DNA of 64,000 nt from Hygrophila difformis (Eukaryota > Streptophyta > Magnoliopsida > Lamiales > Acanthaceae). Each line of letters begins with the position of its first letter. Position 1 is the first letter of the stretch. The stretch spans positions 30,185,849 through 30,249,848 of the forward strand of contig JAOANR010000005.1 of assembly GCA_030278955.1 (NCBI GenBank), read 5' to 3'. The notes beneath the pieces were generated by a model. It saw only the letters and a list, made by a program, of their open reading frames with translations. It ran no database searches and was not told where the DNA came from. This document shows, one piece after another, positions 1 to 11,104 of the stretch. The position numbers and the translations under genes are program-made.

Positions 1-599
1 GCGGTCCTACATACAACGTGCCAACAGGTCGCCGCGATGGTCTTGTCTCCAATGTCGAAGACGTAAACTTGCCAGGCCCATCCGTGTCAATCCGCGAGGC
101 ATTTGCGTTCTTCCGTGCCAAAGGTCTCAACTTGACGGATATGGTTGCCCTTTTAGGGGCACACACTGTCGGAATAGCACATTGTTCATTTTTCCAGGAT
201 AGACTTTCCGATTTCCAGGGGACCGGAAAGCCCGATCCAACCATGGATAGAGGATTAGCTGCCAGGCTTCTCAAGATCTGTGGCCTTCCATCCGGGCCGG
301 TGGATAACGATCCAACGGTATTCCTTGACCAGGGAACACCTTCCATTGTGGACAACCAGTTTTACAATCAGACGAGGTTCAAAAGAGGGATTTTGCAGAT
401 TGATCAGGAGCTGGCCTTGGATCGAACCACTGCAAAGATTGTTGCTGCTTTTGCTTCTAATCCCAAAGCTTTTAGTCAGAGTTTTGTGAATGCGATGATA
501 AAGATGAGCCAAATTCAGGTTCTGGTGGGAAAATCTGGGGAGATTAGAAAGAACTGCAGGGTATTCAATCAACGCCCGAAGCCTTTCAAACGTGGTTAA
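1..599 (+). CDS. Class III peroxidase, C-terminal part (gene begins before the window)
   Basis: This is the distal part of a secreted plant peroxidase, a haem enzyme that uses H2O2 to oxidise phenolics in the cell wall or apoplast. The frame is open from base 3 (GPTYNVPTGRRDG) to TAA at 597-599, about 198 codons of a protein usually 320-350 long, so the signal peptide, distal His and first exons lie upstream. The string LLGAHTVGIAHC contains the proximal haem-ligand His (codon 162-164) and a conserved Cys; KICGLP, the DQGTPSIVDNQFY segment and the late KNC Cys also fit the family. The visible part has no intron, which suits a last exon. The C-terminus (RPKPFKRG) is short and basic, with no vacuolar extension visible. 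The paralogue cannot be named from this part alone. Family identification is firm. Confidence 0.95.
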   Translation, partial: GPTYNVPTGRRDGLVSNVEDVNLPGPSVSIREAFAFFRAKGLNLTDMVALLGAHTVGIAHCSFFQDRLSDFQGTGKPDPTMDRGLAARLLKICGLPSGPVDNDPTVFLDQGTPSIVDNQFYNQTRFKRGILQIDQELALDRTTAKIVAAFASNPKAFSQSFVNAMIKMSQIQVLVGKSGEIRKNCRVFNQRPKPFKRG

Positions 600-934
600 A
601 ATTTTTAATTGATTATAGAATATGCGGATTTGATTTTAATTATTTTATCAGTGCGTGATTTTTGTGATGTTTTGCGATTTGAATTGAAATGTTGTCATGA
701 GTTTTACACCACGTTTTAAATAAAGTAAATGCTAAAGGATATATGGTCCCTTTTTTTTTTTTTTGTCGCACGCCAAGCTCTCGACAAGGGTTTGTAGAAA
801 ATAGTGTTGTTGGTAAATATTGACACTCCAGTATCGGCAAAGGGGTGTTATAAATTGGATAAAGGAAAGGGATAGGCGGCCACATAGGCAATGAAACTCT
901 CAACCATAAGTTGGAAGTTAAGGAACATAAACAT
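600..934. other. Peroxidase 3' flank with possible poly(A) signal
   Basis: AT-rich downstream DNA. AATAAA at 719-724 lies about 120 bp after the peroxidase stop and is a plausible polyadenylation signal. A T-run lies near 751-764. No other gene is visible up to the target duplication AACAT (930-934) of the next element. Confidence 0.5.
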
Positions 935-1327
935 TGTAGTTTCTTGATATCACGCTCTGATACCAATTTGTGGATTTGATATCACACATACAAGACACTT
1001 TACACTCTTGAAAATCTAAAAAGGATAAACAAGAGTGGAGAGCAAAGAGGATTCAACAAATGCTTTCTAGTAATTTCATTCCTTGCTTTGCTCTAATTAT
1101 TTCAACAATACAAGACCATATATATAGATTTTAGAATTACAACAGACAATACACATATGATTCACTATTCCTTTACCGACTTCAACATTCAACGAAGATG
1201 GCTTGCACGTTTCTTCACTGTTCGTTCAGTGGCTTCAACATTCAACGAAGGTGGCTTGCACGTTTCTTCACTGTTCGTTCAACGGCTTGAACTTTTATTT
1301 CGTACACGGTATTTGAATTTACCAACA
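935..1327 (-). repeat. 3' LTR of the copia-like element
   Basis: 393 bp, matching 3051-3442 closely. It contains two 53-bp tandem copies (about 1181-1286, with CTTCAACATTCAACGAAG) and a minus-strand TATATATA around 1120-1130 that could be the LTR TATA box. Confidence 0.85.
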
Positions 1328-1338
1328 AAACTCCCCCA
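1328..1338 (-). promoter_or_regulatory. Polypurine tract of the copia-like element
   Basis: AAACTCCCCCA on the + strand reads TGGGGGAGTTT on the minus strand, directly before the LTR start TGTTGG. This is the expected plus-strand DNA primer. Confidence 0.6.
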
Positions 1339-2880
1339 TAAACTTCAAATTCTTCTTCAGCTTCATTTTGAAATCTTGGTTGTCATCTTTACAACTTCCT
1401 TGACCGGTTCTTGAATACACTCATCAGTGCACTCCACATCAAGAGCACTCTCAATTTGCTTCTTCTCATCAATCTTCTTTTCTCAGGCATCTCAACAGCC
1501 TTTTCTTCTACCAAAGGCTCAACTAGCTTGTTTTCAAGATTATCACAAGTGTGTTCTGCGAATAAATCAATATCAACCTTTCATAGGCTCCTGGACCACT
1601 ACAGGTTCAACAGGTATTGGCTTCATCTTCCACAACTACATTGGTTGGTTGGAAGTGATTGTCTCTTTCACTCGATTGTCGCTTGGACAATCCTTTGCAA
1701 AATCTCCACATTGCATATATCAAAGTTGCAATCCTTAACATGATGTCCATTGCTGACATTCCATATCGAATAAACTTGATTCGCCAAATTGTCATTGGCA
1801 TGATTGCACTTTCTCCTTGTGATATCCTTCATAGTTATTGCCTGTACTTTCTTTTCATCATGGCTTGGTTTGACTTGCTTGAACTCGGTCAGCTCCTTTG
1901 AACATTTTAGATTCCAAAATAATTTTTTGAACTATCTCTCTTTTCTGTTGCCCAACTTCCTTCTTGTGTTCCAAAATCTGCAATTTGACAAATTCTTTCC
2001 CAACATCACACTCACTATTTTTTTAAATACACACTCTCTTTTTTTCTTTTAAATCACCCCACTATTTTTTTTTTCTTTTTTTCAATCACCACCCTAAAAT
2101 TTTGATTCTCAACTCCAATACTACCTACAAAATCCCACTATTTCTTCTTCGTCTTCTTTTTTTTAAACTCCCACTCACTCTTGTTTTTTTTTTTAAAAAA
2201 AAATTGAACCCAATCCCTTTATTTTTTTTTGACTTATCTCACCTCTTGGCAGCTCACTTTGCAATAAATTAAATTCGTTGCCAGGTCTTGTTTGGAATAA
2301 ATGCCCAACCACTTTACTCCTCCACTTTAATATTTGTCTCCAGGACTTCCTTTTTTTTGTGTGTGTTTTTTCACGGAGGAATATGAATTGAGGCAACGGC
2401 GGAATCTGGACTACCTTGCTGCTTCACTTTAATTTGAATGAGCTGCTTCACTTTAGTGTTGTGTCTCCTGCCCTCCTTTTTTTGTTTTCTCTCAAGTCAT
2501 GAATGAGGTCACCGAGGAAATTCACATAGAGAATTGATGTGAGCACCAGCCAAGAGGTGACGCACAGCAGGGACTGTGCTGGAGGGCTGTGCTCGGTGGA
2601 TGGAGTAGCGAACAGTGCGGCTTGGGCTGGGCGGCGCTTTGGTGGTGCGGGAGGCTGCTGGGCAGCGGTGGCGTGAGGAGGTTCGAGAGACTGTGCTTGT
2701 GACAGCCGCTTACGAAGAGCCGGCGGTGGCTGGTGGTGCTCACGGCGGTGAGCAGGCGGAGCCGGGGGGCTGCTGGGGCAGCGCTCGGCGGTGGTTGCTG
2801 GTGCAGTTGCGTCTGAGAGGCAGCTTGACTGGAGTCAATTTTGGTACTCCTTTCCTTCAATTTCAATTTGAATTAATCTG

Positions 2881-3040
2881 TGCTTCTACACAGCTTTTCT
2901 TGGCTCTGAGTTTGGATCACTCAGGCTCTGGGCTTCTACCCAGCTTTTCCTTTCTTTGCTCTGAGTTTGGATTACTCAGGCTCTGGGCTTCTACCCAGCA
3001 TTTCTTCTCTTGGCTCTGAGGTTTGGATCACTCAGGCTCT
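2881..3040 (-). repeat. Tandem ~55-bp repeats beside the primer site
   Basis: Three copies of a unit with CTCTGAGTTTGGAT and ACTCAGGCTCT start near 2903, 2959 and 3013. They lie in the leader next to the PBS, and each carries a minus-strand AGAGCC similar to the end of the primer site. The GC-rich 2560-2830 stretch next to them reads open for about 130 codons but shows no recognisable domain. Confidence 0.7.
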
Positions 3041-3047
3041 CATACCA
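3036..3047 (-). promoter_or_regulatory. Primer-binding site, tRNA-iMet type, of the copia-like element
   Basis: Minus-strand TGGTATGAGAGC lies 3 bases inside the LTR end and differs by one base from the plant consensus TGGTATCAGAGC. Confidence 0.7.
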
Positions 3048-3050
3048 TTT

Positions 3051-3442
3051 TGTAGTTTCTTGATATCACGCTCTGATACCAATTTGTGGATTTGATATCA
3101 CACATACAAGACACTTTACATTCTTGATATCTAAAAAGGATAAACAAGAGCGGAGAGCAAAGAGGATTCAGCAAATGCTTTCTAGTAATTTCATTCCTTG
3201 CTTTGCTCTAATTATTTCAACAATACAAGACCATATATATAGATTTTAGAATTACAACAGACAATACACATATGATTCACTATTCCTTTACCGGCTTCAA
3301 CATTCAACGAAGATGACGTGCACGTTTCTTCACTGTTCGTTCAGTGGCTTCAACATTCAACGAAGGTGGCTTGCACGTTTCTTCACTGTTCTTTCAACGG
3401 CTTGAACTTTTATTTCGTACACGGTATTTGAATTTACCAACA
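3051..3442 (-). repeat. 5' LTR of the copia-like element
   Basis: 392 bp, almost identical to 935-1327. Its element-strand 3' end includes a perfect TGGTATCAGAGC inside the LTR, a second and older primer site (see findings). Confidence 0.85.
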
Positions 3443-3447
3443 AACAT

Positions 3448-4214
3448 TAGGCCAAGTCCTTATCCTCAGTTTGTTAAAAATATTTTATTTCATGGGAATT
3501 GGTATAAAAATAAATAGAATGATATTCTCCCACAAAAAATAGCATGATATTGGATTTATATAGTGCGGGCTATTAGGCCGTGCAACATAGCCTACCGCAC
3601 TCCGCACAAGACCCCAATCTTAATATAATATATTAAAATAATAGATTAAAATAAATTTAATCTAATTTATTGAACATGGCAATTGGAGGCTCTATTTAAT
3701 TTAGTAAATAGTCTAGAATTAAGTGGAATATTTCTATAATTTTGCACGGGAGCTTTAATGACCTATATAGCAATGATAGCAATTGATAATGATCTTTTTG
3801 ATAAAATAATAAAATATGAGAACTTAGTTGATGAATTTTTAGTCATTTGTAAAAACGTACCGTACGGCTGTTGATAGACAATCTTTCAGGTTAATTTTTT
3901 TTTTTTAATTTTTTAAATCTTTTTTATTATAGTTTTACAAATAATTTTAAAAATTCGTAAATAATTTGTTAGAAACGGTAAGGGGGGCTAAAAGTTATAT
4001 TAGAACAAGGCCTTAAGAATGATTAAATGGCTCTGGATTTATAGTTGAGATTTGATTGAAAATATACGCAATAGATCCCATGCCTAATCCAGAAAAGATG
4101 AATTAAATATAGCATGATATATATATAAAGTCAAGGAAATGTATCGAAAAGAAATACTTCCTCCGTTTTCTAATATTCGCTACATGGAAATGGTTATGAT
4201 ACTACCAATATGAA
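3448..4214. other. AT-rich intergenic DNA
   Basis: No gene seen. A short imperfect hairpin lies at 3563-3600 (GTGCGGGCTAT against ATAGCCTACCGCAC). A TACTTCCTCCGTTTTCTAATATTCG-like string near 4156 resembles a Stowaway end, but no partner end was found. Confidence 0.5.
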
Positions 4215-5970
4215 TGGTAGTACATCAAGACAAATCATCTCAACCATACAAAAATATCCGATGGCTATAAAATAAAAAGGGTAGAATTGTCAAACATAAA
4301 TAATTATATCTTTAGTAATAAAATCATTCACAAAATCAATTTAGTGATTTCTATCCTTAAATAAAGATCATATAAAAAATTTGCATAAGTTAGCCCTCCT
4401 TTGACACAATTCATGGCATATAATAATAGAGAAATTATCTTTATTCATCTCTTTCACTCGTCAGTCTTTCATTCCTCTTAATTTTCTATTTTTCTATTTT
4501 GAATTTCTAAAATATGATCGTATATTTAGATTCCTTGCATCAAGTAGATAAATTTTCATATAAAGAACGTCCAAATCCGAGCTCATTTGAGAAAGTTAGA
4601 GCCATTTGAAGTTTGTAATATAAATTTTGTTGTATATATATACTACGTCGTTGAAATGCATAGGCTATGTCGCTTAATTATAATGTCTCCATCGCTGAAT
4701 TGTAAAGGCTCCAGCGCTGAATTATATAGCCACCGTCGCTGAAATGTAAAGACTATGTTTTTTAAAATCGTAATGCACTTCAAATGGCTCTAACTTTCTC
4801 AAACGAACTCGAATTTTGATGTTCTTTATATGAAAATTTATCTACTCGATGCAATGAATCTAAATTTACCATAAAATTTTGGAAATTACAAATAGATAAA
4901 TGCCAGATTTTCAAAAAAAAAATATATCTTATGCTCGTTGTTTTGAAAATATGATATTTATATGTTTAGACTTTCTGAAATTTGAGAGGATATTTAAATT
5001 CCTTGCATTGAGTAGATAGATTTTCATATAAAGAACGTCCAAATCGGAAATCATTTAAGAAAGTTAGAGCCATTTGAAGTTTGTCACATAAATTTTGTTG
5101 TATTGGCTACGTCACTGAAATGCATAGGCTATATCGCTAAATTATAACGCCTCCGTCGCTAAATTGTAAAGCCACCGTCGCTGAATTACATAGTCATCAT
5201 CGCTGAAATGTAAAGGCTGTGTTTTTGAAAATCGCAATGAACTTCAAATGGCTCTAACTTTCTCAAATAAACTCGGATTTTCACATTCTTTATATGAAAA
5301 TCTATCTACTCGATGCAAAGAATTTAAATTTCCTATCAAATTTTTGAAATTACAAATTGATAAATACCAGATTTTCAAAGGAAATGATATCTTATTCTCG
5401 TTATTTTAAAAATATGATATTTATCTGGTTAGACTTTCTAAATTTTGGTAGGATATTTAAATTCCTTGTGTTGATTAGATAGATTTTCATATAAAGAACG
5501 TCTAAATCTGAGCTCATTTGAAAAAGTTAGAGCCATTTGAAGTTTGTAATAAAAACTATGTTGTATAGTCTATGTCGCTGAAATATATGCTCAATGTCGC
5601 TGAATTGTAAAGCTCCCGTCGCTGAATTGCAAAGCCACCGTCGCTGGAATGTAAATGCTACGTTTTTAAAATCGCAATTAACTTCAAATGACTCTAACTT
5701 TCTCAAACGAACTCGGATTTTGACGTTCTTTATATGAAAATTTACCTACTCGATACAAATAATCTAAATTTCCTATCAAATTTTAGAAATTCCTAAAAGA
5801 AAAAATAGATTATGAGGGAGAGAGAAGTATGAGCATGAGAATTGAGAAAAATGAATAGAGATTATTTGGATCTTATTTAAATTACAATAGTACCCTTTGT
5901 ATTAATCTTAGCCATTGATTTCAATATTTCATCAATGGCTTGGATGTGCCACAATACATCAAGAGACATG
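4215..5970. repeat. Foldback repeat: three tandem hairpin units inside longer inverted flanks
   Basis: Three units of roughly 460 bp each have a left arm (about 4527-4617, 4993-5083, 5456-5545; CATATAAAGAACGTC and GAAAGTTAGAGCCATTTGAA) and its reverse complement as right arm (about 4768-4868, 5226-5340, 5673-5775; CTTCAAATGGCTCTAACTTT). The loops hold short tandem repeats around TCGCTGAATTGTAAAG. The outer flanks are also inverted and diverged (about 4215-4500 against 5800-5970), so the whole block is one large inverted repeat. No coding capacity. It may be a MULE-type or foldback non-autonomous element; I could not fix a target duplication, so the ends are approximate. Confidence 0.75.
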
Positions 5971-6049
5971 GGTCTCAGCACCCTAACCAAAGCCTTGCTC
6001 CATTCCCAATTTGGCTACTATTCACATAATGAATTTGATTTAAAGTTTT

Positions 6050-6200
6050 ATCATAGTTGTACAAGGCAAAATATAGTCAAGTAAGATCTTGTTAGATTCG
6101 TCTCGTTTTGTAATTTTTAAATATCGAACTTTTAGAATTTTTACATGTGCCGAACTTGAGTTATTAATGGTTTAAAATGTGCATTGAACTGTGTGCTGGG
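6050..6200. mobile_element. Decayed fragment of a mariner-type MITE
   Basis: AAGTAAGATCTTGTTAGATTCGTCTCG and the following AT-rich stretch align by eye with the interior of the intact MITE at about 7363-7510 (AAGTATGGTCTTGTTAGAATCGTCTG). Terminal repeats are not seen. Confidence 0.45.
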
Positions 6201-6243
6201 TGGATCCGTAGTAAAAGATAAAAAACAGAGGAAGTATACAACA

Positions 6244-6425
6244 GGGAATGTGGATTTGTCTCATTTGGTTAAGTTACCGTACTCCCAACCTAAAGGTTGG
6301 GAATTCGATTCCCCACCCGGCCCTCCATCAATCCTCTTTTCTCCATTTGTAATTTCTGTGGCAAAGGCCACCATCACCCATTTCCTAGTCTATATAGGTT
6401 GTTCAGCAAAAAATAATTTTTTTGA
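6244..6425 (+). mobile_element. tRNA-derived SINE, copy A
   Basis: It has an A-box-like TTTGGTTAAGTTACCG (about 6267) and a B-box-like GGGAATTCGATTCCCC (about 6299), followed by a body with CCACCCGGCCCTCC and CATCACCCATTTCC. The same order and similar words occur in the copy at 8519-8690. No acceptor-stem fold, so not a functional tRNA gene. Ends are approximate and no clear target duplication was found. Confidence 0.55.
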
Positions 6426-7197
6426 ATCAACTGAACATGCAATACCCAATGTACCACAATGCAATTGTTTAACAAGGACAATACAATTAAAAGAGAGAGG
6501 ATGCAACCAACTTATTTGTGATGGAGAGTCTTGTTATGTCATGGAAAAATATGGTGTGATATAGTTTCCCGTCGTTTTGGCTCAAGGGAGCATGCTGCGC
6601 AAGGATCCCATGTATATGTAGAAACAGAGGAATCAAATTGGCAATGGATTTTATTTAAGGCATGTATCAACAAGAAATCCAATAGAAATAACACAAGAAT
6701 GCAAGGGCATGTGAATTTCAAAGGACATTATTATTACTAACCAGTGAGTTACAAGAGAATACCGGATATGAATCCAAGGAAAAACTAAAACTAAGGATTT
6801 AAGAAAGTCTGAAACTATGACCTAAGAACAATAAGCGAAAACGAATAAATGAAATGCAAGGAAAGCTGTAAAGAACTAGTAAATGTAATACTGGACTGGA
6901 AAATAATCGAAAAATACCTATGAACAATGGGAATTAAAAGATAAAACTGTTATGAAGCAAAAGACACGAGCTTCTGTATGCTGCCCTTCTTCGCTTGATT
7001 TTGGGTCTTTTATAATAGCAGCTATTATTTGGCCACTTCGGCCTTAATTTGTCAATTTCTCTATCGGCACCTGATCTCGATTTGTTGTATCAATTGTTTC
7101 ATTATTCTAATGTCGTTACTTCCCAATTCGTTGTAGTCGCCCTTCGTGAATCCGGCTTTGCGAATTCCTTGATGACGCACCTTTTACCTCTAACTAA
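6426..7197. other. Intergenic DNA
   Basis: Moderately AT-rich. Short open frames without recognisable domains; no RNA gene or repeat pair seen. Confidence 0.4.
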
Positions 7198-7680
7198 TAC
7201 TCCTTCCATCCCACGAGTATTGGCTCGTTTCTTTTGAGATTGGTAATTTAGGTCGTGGGGTTTAGCAGTTAAAGTTGTGTGGGTATTTGTGTTTAAAATA
7301 CTAATGAATTTTGACACTTTATTCTTTAACTTTGACTTAACATTATCGTAGTGATGTAATAAGAGAAAAGTAATCAAGTATGGTCTTGTTAGAATCGTCT
7401 GTAGTTTTAAAATAAATATTTTATACAATTTTTATTTGTATCCATTTTAAAATATTAATAATTAAAGAAATACATTAAACTTTTTGCAGAAAAATAAAAG
7501 TGCATTGGACTTTGTGCAGAAAAGTAAAAGTGACAACTTTTAATAGGATTTGGAAACAGTTAAGATTCTAATCATACCTATATTAATTTAATTAATCTAA
7601 AAAGAAAAATTAAAGTGACCAAATTTTGTGGGACATTCCAAAAAAAAAAAATCATCAACTTTGGTGGGACGGAGGGAGTA
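7198..7680. mobile_element. Stowaway/mariner-type MITE
   Basis: 483 bp. It starts TACTCCTTCCATCCCACGAG and ends GTGGGACGGAGGGAGTA, the terminal inverted repeats typical of plant Stowaway and mariner-derived elements, with TA at both ends as target duplication. The interior is AT-rich with no transposase. Confidence 0.85.
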
Positions 7681-8010
7681 TCTTATTTGGGGCCATTGCC
7701 AACATTGCCCCCACACTTAAGTAATAGTATATCTTTCCAAGGAATTATCTTAAGTGTTTATTTTTGTTCGGTTGCTTTTCCGCTCTCCATGTTGTTGAGT
7801 ATTGTGTTATTGAGAATCGCTATTGATATGTCCCCGCAAACCCATAATAATTAATTTTGTAAGATGACCATGCTTCTTCGGCACGCTCTCCTAAGCACTC
7901 GCATGTTACGTCGTTCAAGTTTCCACGTTTTCCACGATATCGGCCACATTATCATCCATTGGTATAAATGGAGATTCTTCATAGAACCCCACTCCTTACG
8001 CTCTTCTCCT
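7681..8010. other. Intergenic DNA
   Basis: No gene or repeat recognised between the MITE and the CACTA-like element. Confidence 0.4.
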
Positions 8011-9555
8011 CATTACAAGAAAAAGTTGGTATAGCGACCAACAAATTCGGTCGCCAATAGCCTGTAGGAATGGGTCTCTGTGTCTGCAGAATGGTGGTCG
8101 CTATACAGCTGGTTAGAAATTGGACGGCGACCGCTCAGTAAAGCGCTCGAAGTTGTCCGCAACCGCGTTAGCAACCATGAACGAGGTCGCAAGGCTTTTG
8201 CGACCGGCTCAACGACCAACTTTTGCGGCCGCTATGGAAAATAAATTTTTTAAATATTTTTCGTTTTGCGGTCGCTAAAAAACTCAAAATATGAGAAATT
8301 TATGTTGCTCATCAACCTCGATCCACACCCTCACACTACACACATCATCTCCCTTCCTAAATTTTGTAGGCAAGGAGTTTCGAATCCAGGTAAGCAGAGA
8401 GGAAGTATGCATTTGTGCCGCTGTGCTAACCAATTTTTCGTGTTATATTTTATAGTGCCTTCAATATATTTAAGTACACTATTACATTAATAAATTTATT
8501 TGATTTAATTTAACTAGTGTCTTTTTTCTTTGATGGAGCCATTAAAAGCCTGAAAAGGGGTGATGAGAACCCATGCTACACAAATTATAAAGGGAACAAA
8601 AGGGAGGGATAGAGGCTGGGTGGGGATTCAAACCCTCAACCTATAAGTTGTGAGTTGGGGGACTTACCACTAGAGTAAGTCCCCAACCCCAATTTAATCT
8701 AGTATTGATTTATTTAATAAATTATTTTAATTAATATGTAATAAAGGTTAATTATTAACTAATTTAATAAAATTCAGGTCTGGCTTCTCCAAAAAAACTA
8801 ATTTAATAAAACCAATTTAATTTAATACTTATTTTCCTGACTTCAGCTCCGCAAAAAAAAAAAATAATTTTATTAAAAATTTTATAAATTTATTTTATTA
8901 AATATATTTTACGTAATAAATTATTTTAATAAATTTAATAAAGCTTAATTAAAATAAATTAAATAAATTATTAATTTAATAAAAAATAAATACTTCTATT
9001 AAAAATAACATAAAAATGAATTAAAGAGAATATTAAAAGATTAATTAAATAAATAATTAAATTAAAAAATATTAAATTAAGAATAAAATTAATAACAAAT
9101 TTAAAAATTGATAATTCTATAAATTATAATATTAATATTATTTAATAATTACAAAAATAAATAAATCTTGTATTATAATAATTATTTTTATAACAAAATA
9201 AAATAAAATACATTTACTTATTTTTGAAACTATTGAATTATATTATATAAATAATTATTTATTAAAATAATTATTTATAATAAAATAATTATTTATATAT
9301 TTAAAAATGGACAAAAAACTTCGCGACCGCACCTTGGGGTCACTGGTGCGGTCACTAGAGTATTTATATTTTTAAAAAAAATAATTAAGAAAAGAAGAAA
9401 AATTGAAAAAAATTTGCGACTGCAAATGAGTGATCGCTATTGCTGTCGTTAACAGATATCGTTTTCTTATGGGTCGCAATTTCGGTCTCCATTTTGCGAC
9501 AAAAGAAGTTGTCGCAAAATTAGTTGCAAATCAGTAACCACATGTTGCTGTAATA
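8011..9555. mobile_element. CACTA-like non-autonomous element
   Basis: The left end CATTACAAGAAAAAGTTGG is one base from the CACTACAAGAAAAA terminus of plant CACTA (En/Spm) elements. The right end, read inward, is TATTACAGCAACATGTGG, a weaker match. GCGACC and GGTCGC motifs are clustered near both ends (8036-8275 and 9320-9510), as expected of CACTA subterminal repeats. The core (about 8760-9300) is very AT-rich and has no transposase. The 3-bp flanks CCT and CCA match only in part, so boundaries carry some doubt. A SINE sits inside it. Confidence 0.6.
8519..8690 (-). mobile_element. tRNA-derived SINE, copy B, with target duplication
   Basis: On the minus strand: A-box-like TAGTGGTAAGTC, B-box-like GGGTTTGAATCCCC, then CACCCAGCCTC, a CATCACCCC block and an A-rich end (AAAGAAAAAAGACACTAG). 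Flanking AATTTAACTAGT (8507-8518) and AATTTAATCTAGT (8691-8703) form a near-perfect target duplication. It is nested in the CACTA-like element and belongs to the same family as copy A. Confidence 0.7.
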
Positions 9556-11104
9556 CCATAGAAATTACCCAAAATAATTTTAATTCATTAAGTAGACTTT
9601 TGTTAAATATTTAAACACTTTCTTAAAGAATTAGTATATTGATTTTTTTCTACTAAACAACACTTGTAAAATTATATATGTAAATTTGTCTTTTCCAAAA
9701 GAAATATGAATTTCAATATCAAGGGTAATAGAATTATATTGTTTATGGAATATTTTTTAAATCTATTGCTTAAATTATATATATAAGTTTTTATATTTAT
9801 ACACATTGGTCTTGAAAATTATTATGAGGATAGTATGTGAATATTTTAAGTATTTTGATATTCATTATGGAATAAATTTTTATAAAAATAAAAGTATGAG
9901 TTTTTATGTGAATCTATGAGAATTAACTTTTATATATAAGAAAATATATTCATAGATTATAATTTTTATTTGATGATGACATTAAGACTTTGTGGTTTGA
10001 GTATTGTTATGAATAAAATAAAACCATGCATGTATATTATATTATATTTTTGAAAGCACATTAATATAAATATAATACTTGAAATAAATAAATAAATATT
10101 ATATTATCATATCCAACTCATTGAGTATAAATGCATGCCACTAAATAATGGCAAGAATAATAATTTTTCTAGACAAGCTAATACTTCAATCATTTTCATG
10201 ATACACTACTTACACAAATATAAGGTTAAAAACAATTGCAAGAAATTTTCTTCCTAAACAAATAGATGAAAAATCAACATGATTAACAAGTGTATTGAAT
10301 GAATGGCTAGCAAAGAAAGGTGATCAATTATCTCTTGAACCCACCAAGATTAATAGCCTCCATAATTGGCAAACCATTATGTTAATAGACAACATGATGG
10401 ACAAAATTAATATCCTCCCAAATTAATAGCCTCTTTGTTAGGCTATAAGGGCCAAATGAGTGGATACAAATACTCTAACCATTATTGCTCAAGACACACT
10501 TAATTGGATGATTGGTGAGGTTGTAATCACTCTCACAATGTGTCATGTTCAATTGTTCAAATTAGCCTATAAATAGAGGGAGTTTCTAACCTTCAAACAC
10601 ACCAATCTCATCCATCTCATTAGCCAAATTCACTACCCATTTTATTCTTCAAAGTTCTCCCACATAGTGAGCATATCTTAAGGATTGTGGAGTCTTGTAG
10701 GCTTGGCAACCTTCATCATTCTAAGAGTTCTAACTCTTCTCAACACTTGGTTAGTAAGATATCCTCCTTGTAAACTTGTATCTTAGAGATCTAAATCTTT
10801 TATTTTTATATTATAAATTGATTTCCCTCTATTTGTCGAATTTCAGTGAAACCCGTAATTTGTGGTGCGAATCTTGTGTTATAACGGCCATTATCTTTGA
10901 ATCTTCTTGCTCTTATACATCAATTCTGTAAGTTAACACTCTCTACTTCAAGTTTTGGAGATCTCAATCCATGTTTTAAGAGTACAAAATTAGAATTTCC
11001 CCATTATACCAAAATCTGTCAGTTTTTCGTTTACGTAAAGATCCATCTTTTTAAACTATTTTGGTTCATTATCCCTCAAAGGTTCCTTCATAAAACTTGA
11101 TCCT
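9556..11104. other. AT-rich intergenic DNA with an isolated promoter-like motif
   Basis: No coding sequence recognised. TATAAATA at 10568-10575 followed by a CT/CA-rich stretch resembles a plant core promoter or an LTR U3/R border, but I found no paired repeat and no primer site. Confidence 0.35.

Larger units (their letters stand above)
935..3442 (-). mobile_element. Non-autonomous copia-like LTR retrotransposon
   Basis: Two near-identical direct repeats (935-1327 and 3051-3442) begin TGTAG and end CCAACA on the + strand and are flanked by the 5-bp duplication AACAT (930-934 and 3443-3447). On the minus strand the upstream LTR is followed by TGGTATGAGAGC, a one-base variant of the initiator-Met tRNA primer site, and the downstream LTR is preceded by a G-rich polypurine tract. 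The internal region is only 1.72 kb with no intact gag or pol. On the minus strand around 1690-1735 a CGDFAKDC string, out of frame with a nearby Cys pair, looks like a decayed gag zinc knuckle of copia type. The element must have depended on another element's proteins. Assignment to copia rather than gypsy rests on that remnant and is tentative. Confidence 0.8.

Noticed and set aside
2615..3019. GC-rich 134-codon open frame in the copia-like element
   Set aside because: No domain; it overlaps the tandem repeats and PBS and runs against the element's own strand. The opposite strand is open too, a sign of base composition.
6260..6320. Functional tRNA gene
   Set aside because: Only box-like motifs are present; there is no acceptor stem or cloverleaf. 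A SINE head explains it better.
10560..10900. Solo LTR with TATAAATAGAGGG
   Set aside because: No TG...CA pair with a target duplication and no related LTR in the window; left as intergenic.
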